Shown here: piece after piece, positions 1-4,339 of the stretch
How positions within the stretch are numbered: position 1 is the first letter of the stretch
How the letters are laid out: the number at the start of each line of letters is the position of its first letter
NCBI GenBank assembly: GCA_016844565.1
Contig: JAENJB010000078.1
Coordinates: 1-5,928 of the forward strand
DNA length: 5,928 nucleotides
Direction of reading: 5' to 3'
From: Dehalococcoidia bacterium
GTDB lineage: Bacteria; Chloroflexota; Dehalococcoidia; JAENJB01
Notes under the pieces: model-generated
Told to the model about the DNA's origin: nothing
Database searches by the model: none
What the model saw: only the letters and a program-made list of their open reading frames with translations
Made by a program: the position numbers and the translations under genes

Positions 1-60
1 ACTAGTGGCTCAGAGATTGCTTCGCCCTCCCGATGAATCGGGATGGGCTCGCAATGACAG
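1..60. repeat. Right half of a dispersed palindromic repeat, cut by the window edge
   Basis: These 60 bases match 4263-4322 at 56 positions. All four differences fall together in the 4-base loop of a small hairpin (cccga-tgaa-tcggg here, cccga-cagg-tcggg there). At the second site this sequence is the right half of a 99-bp palindromic element, so the left half probably lies just outside the window. The arms resemble non-coding palindromic repeats common in Dehalococcoidia and some other bacteria. No transposase is present, so any movement would have to be in trans. The window begins exactly at the centre of the element, which may mark an assembly break at a repeat. Confidence 0.85.
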
Positions 61-100
61 TTGTGGGACCTTTCGCGGGAGCCGGCTAACCCGTACTTCG

Positions 101-129
101 TTGACAGTCGCTCCAGATAAGGATAAGCT
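101..129 (+). promoter_or_regulatory. Possible sigma-70 promoter of the response regulator gene
   Basis: A perfect -35 hexamer TTGACA lies at 101-106. With a 17-base spacer the -10 would be TAAGCT (124-129), which matches the consensus at only three positions; GATAAG at 122-127 is the alternative, with a 15-base spacer. Transcription would start near 134-136, about 28 bases before the TTG start codon. The -35 is convincing and the -10 is weak, so an activator may be needed or the match may be chance. Confidence 0.4.
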
Positions 130-155
130 ATCTCCAATCGGCATCGAGGAGATAG
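128..155 (+). promoter_or_regulatory. 8-bp dyad that covers the Shine-Dalgarno of the response regulator
   Basis: CTATCTCC (128-135) is the exact reverse complement of GGAGATAG (148-155), with 12 bases between. The right arm contains most of the GAGGAG Shine-Dalgarno (146-151) that serves the TTG start at 163. If the transcript begins upstream, this hairpin would hide the ribosome site. If it begins near 134-136, as the -35/-10 placement suggests, the left arm is not transcribed and the dyad is better read as a DNA operator, perhaps for autoregulation. The inverted repeat is seen directly; its function is inferred. Confidence 0.4.
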
Positions 156-162
156 AGCAGAC

Positions 163-837
163 TTGGTCACCGTCCTGGCTGCATCGCCCGGCAAAGAAGA
201 GTTGGCCACACTGAGCATGCTCATAAGCAAGGAAGGCCACGAGGCCATTATCGCCCTCGACGCCCGGAGCGCCGCCTCGGGCCTCGAGAAGAACCCCAAC
301 GTTGTCGTGGTAGATATCCAGCCGGGTTCCCAGGAAAGCGCCCGGATGTGGAAGCTCTTCACCGATGCCAGGAAGACCAGGAAACTCCCGCTGCTCGCCC
401 TGCTGCCCGAGAGAGAAGCCGAACAGTATGAACTCGTCCCCGGAACGGACGACTTCGTTTTGAAACCCTTCCGCCCGCCGGAGGTGATCGCCCGGCTGAG
501 AAGGATGCTGAAGTCCAGCAAAGGTCCGGACGCGAAGGAGACCATCCGCCACGGCGATCTCACTATAGACTTGGCCAACTACGAAGTCACTATCGGGGGA
601 AAGAGGATAGAGCTAACCTATAAGGAGTATGAACTCCTCAAGTTCCTCGCTCAGAACAAGGGGAAGGTGTTCAACCGGGACACCCTGCTCAACCGCATCT
701 GGGGCTACGACTACTACGGCGGAGACAGGACCGTCGATGTCCACATACGGCGCCTGCGGAGCAAGATAGAGGACAGTAGCCACACATTCATCGAAACGGT
801 GAGAAACGTAGGCTACCGGTTCGCGCCCGGCGGCTGA
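163..837 (+). CDS. OmpR/PhoB-type response regulator with a degenerate receiver domain
   Basis: A 224-aa cytoplasmic two-component-type transcription regulator. Residues 1-116 form a receiver-like domain: Asp51 in VVVVD is the likely phospho-acceptor and Lys101 in LKPF the conserved lysine. The paired acidic residues normally found after strand 1 are missing (MVTVLAASPGKEE), and the Ser/Thr of strand 4 is replaced (LLALLPE). Residues 128-222 form an OmpR-type winged helix, with LTYKEYELLKFL, the recognition helix around 188-203 (DRTVDVHIRRLRSKIE) and the wing hairpin ETVRNVGYRF. The start is TTG: an in-frame stop at 124-126 leaves no ATG or GTG option, and GAGGAG lies 11 bases upstream. No histidine kinase is adjacent, so it is an orphan here. 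The family assignment is secure. Loss of the acidic pair implies weak or absent Mg-dependent phosphorylation, which is inference. Target genes are unknown. Confidence 0.93.
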   Translation: MVTVLAASPGKEELATLSMLISKEGHEAIIALDARSAASGLEKNPNVVVVDIQPGSQESARMWKLFTDARKTRKLPLLALLPEREAEQYELVPGTDDFVLKPFRPPEVIARLRRMLKSSKGPDAKETIRHGDLTIDLANYEVTIGGKRIELTYKEYELLKFLAQNKGKVFNRDTLLNRIWGYDYYGGDRTVDVHIRRLRSKIEDSSHTFIETVRNVGYRFAPGG

Positions 838-839
838 AG

Positions 840-869
840 TTGCCTGTCAAAAAGGGTATTCTGTAATAT
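840..869 (+). promoter_or_regulatory. Possible sigma-70 promoter just after the response regulator
   Basis: TTGCCT (840-845) and TAATAT (864-869) are separated by 18 bases, with matches of about 4/6 and 5/6 to the consensus. The -35 begins three bases after the regulator's stop codon. It would start a rightward transcript near 876. No secure plus-strand gene follows before the terminator-like hairpin at 1404-1426, so the product could be the doubtful small ORF at 955-1122, a non-coding RNA, or nothing. Confidence 0.3.
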
Positions 870-899
870 TCCAGAAACAAATGGGTGCTAAAATGCGAG

Positions 900-919
900 C
901 TTGGTAGCCTGTTACCAAG
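900..919. promoter_or_regulatory. Short dyad, possible operator or hairpin
   Basis: CTTGGTA (900-906) and TACCAAG (913-919) are perfect 7-base inverted arms around a 6-base centre. No T-run follows, so it is not an intrinsic terminator. It lies about 30 bases downstream of the promoter-like pair at 840-869, where an operator or a 5' RNA hairpin could sit. Arms this short can occur by chance. Confidence 0.25.
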
Positions 920-954
920 AGCACCGGTCAGGTTGAGAGTCTGAGCAGACAAAG

Positions 955-1122
955 ATGAGAAAGAACATCGGCCAAATCCTCAAGCTGTGGGCCGCAATGG
1001 CGCCGAGCCAAAGCCAGCCTGCCGGGGAAACGCCGAATCCGTTGAGTTCCGCAGTGCCTTATGAGGACCGGGAGGAGAAAGGCGCATCAGGTAGCGCCCC
1101 GTCCATCAAGCCTTCATCTTGA
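955..1122 (+). CDS. Doubtful 55-codon ORF of unknown function
   Basis: The ORF opens with ATG (MRKNIGQILKLWAAMAPSQ...) and ends in TGA. The product would be 55 aa with a basic, hydrophobic N-terminus of about 15 residues and a Pro/Ser/Gly-rich remainder that looks disordered. I recognise no family. In its favour are the promoter-like pair at 840-869 and the absence of another gene in this gap. Against it are the lack of a clear Shine-Dalgarno before 955 and the overlap of its last 17 bases with the end of the convergent, well-supported minus-strand gene. It is more likely a chance ORF than a gene. Confidence 0.18.
   Translation: MRKNIGQILKLWAAMAPSQSQPAGETPNPLSSAVPYEDREEKGASGSAPSIKPSS
1078..1098 (-). 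terminator. Weak intrinsic terminator candidate for the small coiled-coil gene
   Basis: Read on the minus strand, GGCGC-TACCTGAT-GCGCC forms a 5-bp GC-only stem (bases 1098 to 1081) followed by TTTCT. It begins 7 bases after the stop codon of the 1106-1336 gene, the expected place. The short stem and the poor T-run make it a modest candidate. Confidence 0.35.
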
Positions 1123-1336
1123 CCGCCCCCACCACCGTCACCTGAAGATGCCGGGTGCAGTGGGGACAGACAACGTCCATAGTAAGGGTGTGCTTCATCA
1201 CCCGCTCCACCACGGCAGTGACCATGCTATCGAGACTGTCCAAGCGCTCATCGAGCAGTTGCACACGCTTGTTGAGCTGCGAGAGGCTGACCTGGGCTTC
1301 CTCAGCACCCGCTGACCGGGGAGGTTCTACTGCCAT
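1106..1336 (-). CDS. Small coiled-coil protein with a C-terminal CPHC knuckle, function unknown
   Basis: A 76-aa protein that I do not recognise as a named family. A Pro/Ala-rich N-terminus (1-15) precedes a striking coiled coil: Leu18, Leu21, Val25, Leu28, Leu32, Leu35, Val39, Val42 and Val46 follow perfect 3-4 heptad spacing. Cys57-Pro-His-Cys60 then lies in a short segment resembling half of a zinc ribbon (DVVCPHCTRHLQV). There is no signal peptide or membrane segment, so it is probably cytoplasmic. A TTG codon directly precedes the chosen ATG; the ATG at 1336 is preferred because AAGGAGG ends 8 bases upstream. It has its own strong promoter (1366-1394) and a short leader of about 23 bases, so expression seems likely. 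The coiled coil suggests a dimer or oligomer, in which paired CxxC motifs could bind one metal ion; that is inference. Confidence 0.8.
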   Translation of the reverse strand: MAVEPPRSAGAEEAQVSLSQLNKRVQLLDERLDSLDSMVTAVVERVMKHTLTMDVVCPHCTRHLQVTVVGAVKMKA

Positions 1337-1365
1337 CAAACTCTCCTCCTTGCGCTATTGGGCCG

Positions 1366-1394
1366 ATTATACGACAGGTCTCAGACTGCGTCAA
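1366..1394 (-). promoter_or_regulatory. Strong sigma-70 promoter of the small coiled-coil gene
   Basis: On the minus strand TTGACG (1394-1389), a 17-base spacer and TATAAT (1371-1366) give five of six and six of six consensus matches at the ideal spacing. The start point would be near 1359, leaving about 23 untranslated bases that contain the AAGGAGG ribosome site. The -35 begins 10 bases past the terminator hairpin behind hisH, so the small gene has its own transcription unit. It is the best promoter in the window. Confidence 0.8.
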
Positions 1395-1403
1395 AGAGAT
1401 TTC

Positions 1404-1426
1404 AAAAGGGGCGCAGCCCCTTTTTT
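1404..1426. terminator. Intrinsic terminator behind hisH, probably bidirectional
   Basis: AAAAGGGGC (1404-1412), loop GCA and GCCCCTTTT (1416-1424) form a 9-bp stem with a GC-rich core, followed on the plus strand by a T-run (1421-1426). Read on the minus strand the same stem carries A-run and T-run flanks and begins about 10 bases after the hisH stop, where it would end hisH transcription before the next promoter. In the plus direction the T-run is longer, so it would also stop any transcript coming through from the response regulator side. Confidence 0.8.
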
Positions 1427-1435
1427 ATCTGGTAG

Positions 1436-2047
1436 CTACCGTACACCAGCAAAGCGGAAGAAGTTCCGGTAGAACATGAGTCCCCAATCGCCGCTCTTCT
1501 CCGGATGGAACTGAGTGGCCACCAGGTTGCCGCGAGCCACGGCGCTGGCGAAGCGTACTCCATATTCCGTCTCCCCCACCACCAGAGACCTGTCATCGGG
1601 GTCGGCATAGTAGCTATGCACAAAGTAGAAGTGGGCCTCGTCCGGTATCCCCTTGAATACATCGTGCGGCGCCTTTTGCCTGACCTGATTCCAGCCGATG
1701 TGCGGCACCTTTACCGATGAAGGTAGACGCCTCACCTGGCCGGGCAGGACGTTCAGGCAGTCCAGGCCGCCGCTCTCCTCAGAAGAGGTGAAAAGAATCT
1801 GCAATCCCAGGCAGACGCCCAGAAAAGGCTTGCCTTCCCTCACCGCCTTCACCAGAGGCGCGATCAGTCCGAGGGAACCGAGCCGTGACATGGTATCTCC
1901 GGCAGCGCCTACCCCGGGCAACACTATGACCTTCGCTGCGGCCACTTCCTTCGGACTGGAAGTCACCGTGGCGCTGTAGCCCAGATGGCTTATGGCCTTG
2001 GCCACGCTGGAGAGATTGCTGGCGCCGTAGTCTACAATGGTAATCAT
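1436..2047 (-). CDS. hisH: Imidazole glycerol phosphate synthase, glutamine amidotransferase subunit HisH
   Basis: A 203-aa cytoplasmic class I glutamine amidotransferase, the usual length for HisH. It hydrolyses glutamine and passes ammonia to HisF, which converts PRFAR to imidazole glycerol phosphate and AICAR in histidine synthesis. The N-terminus MITIVDYGASNLSSV is typical of HisH. The oxyanion region is LPGVGAAGD (43-51), the nucleophile Cys79 sits in GVCLGLQ, and the His181/Glu183 pair is in TQFHPEKS. VPHIGWNQV (114-122) and FYFVHSYY (140-147) are further HisH signatures that separate it from TrpG/PabA and GuaA. The start is ATG with only a loose GGCGGG upstream. No hisF, hisA or other his gene flanks it, so it is transcribed alone, with an extended -10 upstream and a terminator downstream. 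The identification is secure. Confidence 0.96.
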   Translation of the reverse strand: MITIVDYGASNLSSVAKAISHLGYSATVTSSPKEVAAAKVIVLPGVGAAGDTMSRLGSLGLIAPLVKAVREGKPFLGVCLGLQILFTSSEESGGLDCLNVLPGQVRRLPSSVKVPHIGWNQVRQKAPHDVFKGIPDEAHFYFVHSYYADPDDRSLVVGETEYGVRFASAVARGNLVATQFHPEKSGDWGLMFYRNFFRFAGVR

Positions 2048-2073
2048 CGAGAGTCCCGCCTTTGCCGATGGTC

Positions 2074-2079
2074 ATTCTA
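2074..2079 (-). promoter_or_regulatory. Possible extended -10 promoter of hisH
   Basis: On the minus strand TGG-TAGAAT provides an extended -10 (TGn directly before a hexamer matching five of six positions). I see no good -35 at 16-18 bases upstream, consistent with the extended -10 class. Transcription would start near 2067, about 20 bases before the hisH ATG. The position is right but the motif is short. Confidence 0.35.
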
Positions 2080-2141
2080 CCATAATCCCATCGCCCCTTC
2101 TCGGTCAGAAATGCGTTGAATCCCCAGCACACCTGTCTTCC

Positions 2142-2218
2142 CCCTCACTCTAACTCTCTCCCTCCAGGGGAGAGAGGATAACAATACCCTCTCCCGTCAA
2201 GGGAGAGGGTGAGGGTGA
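2142..2218. repeat. Double-hairpin palindromic repeat in the hisH/flavoprotein gap
   Basis: Two hairpins sit side by side: CTCTCTCCCT/GGGGAGAGAG (2154-2163 with 2167-2176, one G-T pair) and a perfect 10-bp stem ACCCTCTCCC/GGGAGAGGGT (2186-2195 with 2201-2210). An outer pair, ccctcactct (2142-2151) and agggtgaggg (2206-2215), is inverted with one mismatch and competes with the second hairpin. The ccctcac...ctctccc...gggagagggtgaggg pattern resembles dispersed non-coding repeats seen in many bacterial genomes. It lies between divergent promoters and carries no ORF. Neither hairpin has a proper T-run, so a terminator role is not supported. Confidence 0.75.
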
Positions 2219-2250
2219 ACCACCAAGCAATGCTATCCCGACCACAGGAT

Positions 2251-2280
2251 TTGACAGCATCGATAGCCACGACCTAAAAT
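2251..2280 (+). promoter_or_regulatory. Sigma-70 promoter of the flavoprotein-ferredoxin operon
   Basis: A perfect TTGACA (2251-2256), an 18-base spacer and TAAAAT (2275-2280, five of six) give a strong promoter. The start would be near 2287, leaving a leader of about 45 bases before the ATG at 2332. No obvious operator dyad overlaps it. Confidence 0.7.
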
Positions 2281-2331
2281 AGCTTCCATATTCCATTTAT
2301 TCGAACTCGCATCCCACAGAGCGAACAGGCA

Positions 2332-4002
2332 ATGCGACCACCAGAAACCGAACTTCAGACTGACGTCCTGGTAATCGGCGGCGGCGCCGCCGGTTGTCTT
2401 GCCGCCATGGCTGCCCGAGAGCACGGAGCCAAGGTAACGCTAGTGGAAAAGGCCGGCTCCATCACTAGAAGCGGCTCCTGCGCCAGCGGAATGGACCACA
2501 TCGTCGCCATCCTGAACCAGGAGCCATGGGATACTCCTGAAGATTACCTTGGCTCCCTGGCCGCCTCCAGACCCGGCCTCATCGACACCATGGTAGTCGA
2601 AGTGTACGCCAGAGAAAACAAGCGGGTCTTCGACTACATGGAGCAGTTCGGCGCCCCATTCAGGGACGCCAAGACGGGCAAGTACACTCGCATAGCGGGT
2701 ATGGGCGGCCAGAAAGCCCGCACGGTGAGTTTCAAAGGGGCCAGGATCAAGCCAATCATGGCTGCACAGGTGAGGAAGCTGGGGGTGCAGGTAGTGGAAA
2801 GAGTAGCCCTCCAGGGTTTGCTCACCGGCGGCGGCAGGGTGATGGGCGCCACTGGCTTTCACATTAGAAACGGGGGACTCCACATACTCAAAGCCAAATC
2901 GGTGGTCATCGCCACCGGCGGGGTGTTGAGACTCTATGCTTCACCCTGCCACCAGGTATATTTGACTGCCAACGGCCCACCCTACAACACCGGCGAGGGA
3001 CACGTCATGGCCTTCGTGGCCGGCGCCTCTCTCGCCAACATGGAGTTCACCACCACCTCAATAGTGCCCGCGGGGTTCAGCGCCGCCGGGGCCACTGGCT
3101 TTCTCAGCATGGGGGCATATCTCATCAACACGCGGGGGGAGCGCTATATGTTCAAGTACCACCCCTGGGGTGAGCATGCCCCGAGGAACATCGCCGCCCT
3201 GGCTATGCACCGCGAGTACGCCGAGGGACGAGGCCCCTGCTTCATGGATTGCCGCCATCTGTCCAAAGAGGCCATCGACTTCGTCAAAAGAGGCATCCTC
3301 CACGAGAAGGCCACCCTGATGGACTACTTTGATGCGCGGGGCATAGATATGGCCAGGGACCCCATACCCTATGAGCTGCGGGAGATAAGCATCCAGGGCT
3401 CCGGCATCACCATCAACGAAAAGTGCGAGTCGACGATGGAAGGGCTTTTCGCCGCCGGGGACTGCACCAGCATCAATCTGGCTTTCTCAGGAGCCTGCAC
3501 CCTGGGCTTTGTGGCAGGATTAAGAGCGGCGGAGAAGGCTTCGGCTTTCAAAGGCAGTGTGGAAATAGACCGGCGGCAGGTAGATGAGTTGAGGGACATG
3601 AGCTACGCTCCGCTGACGAGTCCCGATGCATCGGGACTTCGCTATGCAGACCTGGAGAACGACCTTCGCCAGACGATGTCCACCTATGTCGGCTTCGACA
3701 GAGAAGCCGAAGGATTGCAGAAGGCGCTCAGTCGTCTCCAAACACTGAAGGAATCGACCAGTGGTCTAACTGTCACCAACTATCATGATTTGATGCGGGC
3801 CAATGAGACCAGGAACCTGATTGATACCGCCCTTCTCATGGCCACCGCCGCCCTGGAGAGGAAGGAGAGCCGCGCCGGCCTCTCTCATTGCCGCTCTGAT
3901 TACCCGGAGAAGGATGATGAGAACTGGCGCCGATTCATCGTTTTGAGCAAAGGTGATAACGGCCAGGTCAGGGTCTCTTCTGAGCCCGTTACTGGAAGGT
4001 AG
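2332..4002 (+). CDS. FAD-dependent oxidoreductase of the fumarate reductase/AprA family
   Basis: A 556-aa flavoprotein, probably cytoplasmic, with no signal peptide. DVLVIGGGAAGCLAA (11-25) is the Rossmann FAD motif and Glu39 in VTLVEK the ribose ligand. RSGSCASGMDH (46-56) is the isoalloxazine-proximal loop and VVIATGG (191-197) the second dinucleotide strand. NTGEGHVMAFVAGA (219-232) and APRNIAALAMHRE (283-295) with GRGPCFMD (299-306) are the capping and active-site region. GLFAAGDC (371-378) is the C-terminal FAD motif. A helical tail ends in the SDH/FRD-type signature RKESRAGLSHCRSDYP (510-525). With the ferredoxin encoded directly behind it, the closest match is the adenylylsulfate reductase alpha subunit, but it is shorter than typical AprA (about 600 aa or more), so APS as substrate is unproven. 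ATG 2332 is chosen because a stop at 2275-2277 leaves no other ATG, GTG or TTG in frame upstream. The Shine-Dalgarno is weak. Confidence 0.88.
   Translation: MRPPETELQTDVLVIGGGAAGCLAAMAAREHGAKVTLVEKAGSITRSGSCASGMDHIVAILNQEPWDTPEDYLGSLAASRPGLIDTMVVEVYARENKRVFDYMEQFGAPFRDAKTGKYTRIAGMGGQKARTVSFKGARIKPIMAAQVRKLGVQVVERVALQGLLTGGGRVMGATGFHIRNGGLHILKAKSVVIATGGVLRLYASPCHQVYLTANGPPYNTGEGHVMAFVAGASLANMEFTTTSIVPAGFSAAGATGFLSMGAYLINTRGERYMFKYHPWGEHAPRNIAALAMHREYAEGRGPCFMDCRHLSKEAIDFVKRGILHEKATLMDYFDARGIDMARDPIPYELREISIQGSGITINEKCESTMEGLFAAGDCTSINLAFSGACTLGFVAGLRAAEKASAFKGSVEIDRRQVDELRDMSYAPLTSPDASGLRYADLENDLRQTMSTYVGFDREAEGLQKALSRLQTLKESTSGLTVTNYHDLMRANETRNLIDTALLMATAALERKESRAGLSHCRSDYPEKDDENWRRFIVLSKGDNGQVRVSSEPVTGR
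3619..3638. repeat. Perfect 20-bp palindrome inside the flavoprotein gene
   Basis: The 20 bases read identically on both strands, centred at 3628/3629. Their core tcccgat..atcggga is the same as the hairpin in the dispersed repeat at 1-60. In frame they encode part of TSPDASG (429-435), a probable surface loop between the FAD domain and the helical tail. It could be a remnant of repeat insertion or coincidence. Confidence 0.6.
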
Positions 4003-4006
4003 GAGG
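4001..4006 (+). promoter_or_regulatory. Shine-Dalgarno of the ferredoxin, overlapping the flavoprotein stop
   Basis: A full AGGAGG shares its first two bases with the TAG stop codon (4000-4002) of the flavoprotein and lies 9 bases before the ATG at 4016. This decides the ferredoxin start in favour of 4016 over an in-frame codon at 3953 within the flavoprotein gene. It also points to translational coupling and balanced subunit amounts. Confidence 0.85.
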
Positions 4007-4015
4007 GACGACAGG

Positions 4016-4216
4016 ATGTCAGCAGTCATAGATATCAAAAAATGCACCGGATGCGGTATATGCGACGAGATTTGCCCTGGGGACATCATCCACATGGATG
4101 AGAAGACCAACAAGGCCGTAGTCGTCTACCCGGATGAGTGCTGGTACTGCGGCAGCTGTCGCGCCGATTGTCCTGAAGATGCGGTCACCTACACCTTTCC
4201 ACCCGCGCTGAAGTGA
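4016..4216 (+). CDS. 2[4Fe-4S] ferredoxin, AprB-like partner of the flavoprotein
   Basis: A 66-aa soluble iron-sulphur protein. Two complete cluster motifs are present: Cys10-x2-Cys13-x2-Cys16-x3-Cys20-Pro and Cys42-x2-Cys45-x2-Cys48-x3-Cys52-Pro. The protein is little more than the ferredoxin fold. The second motif, CWYCGSCRADCP, closely resembles the CWECYSC..CP motif that I recall from AprB, where the Trp is proposed to relay electrons from the cluster to FAD; Trp43 would be its counterpart. Typical AprB is about 150 aa with a C-terminal tail that wraps the alpha subunit; that tail is absent here. The gene starts 13 bases after the flavoprotein stop, in the same operon. It most likely passes electrons to or from that flavoprotein. 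The outer redox partner is unknown. Confidence 0.92.
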   Translation: MSAVIDIKKCTGCGICDEICPGDIIHMDEKTNKAVVVYPDECWYCGSCRADCPEDAVTYTFPPALK

Positions 4217-4222
4217 ATGGTT

Positions 4223-4321
4223 TGTCATTGCGAGGGCAAAGCCCGAAGCAATCTCATACGGTACTAGTGGCTCAGAGATTGCTTCGCCCTCCCGACAGGT
4301 CGGGATGGGCTCGCAATGACA
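4223..4321. repeat. Complete 99-bp palindromic repeat, MITE-like, between the ferredoxin and trpE
   Basis: Outer arms tgtcattgcgag (4223-4234) and ctcgcaatgaca (4310-4321) are perfect 12-base inverted repeats. Inner arms cgaagcaatctc (4244-4255) and gagattgcttcg (4275-4286) are also perfect. Side hairpins gggc-aaa-gccc (4234-4244) and tcccga-cagg-tcggga (4290-4305) complete a cloverleaf-like fold, and the apex contains ACTAGT. The right half is repeated at 1-60. It fills nearly the whole gap between the ferredoxin stop and trpE and encodes no protein. The structure is seen directly; mobility is inferred from the second copy. Confidence 0.9.
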
Positions 4322-4339
4322 GGCATTACAAGACGAGAT

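Noticed and set aside
10..552. 180-codon open frame on the minus strand
   Set aside because: It lies opposite the response regulator and the repeat. The regulator has unmistakable OmpR-type motifs, so this is a shadow frame of GC-rich coding DNA.
3953..4015. Upstream start that would add 21 residues to the ferredoxin
   Set aside because: It lies inside the flavoprotein gene. The AGGAGG at 4001-4006 is correctly spaced for ATG 4016, and ferredoxins of this type begin just before the first cysteine motif.
4316..4339. Upstream ATG that would lengthen TrpE by eight residues
   Set aside because: The ATG lies within the right arm of the palindromic repeat, and the added residues are partly repeat-derived. 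ATG 4340 gives a typical TrpE N-terminus.
4217..4339. Tryptophan attenuator or T-box in front of trpE
   Set aside because: No Trp-rich leader peptide, no T-box motif and no hairpin followed by a T-run is visible. The gap is taken up by the palindromic repeat.
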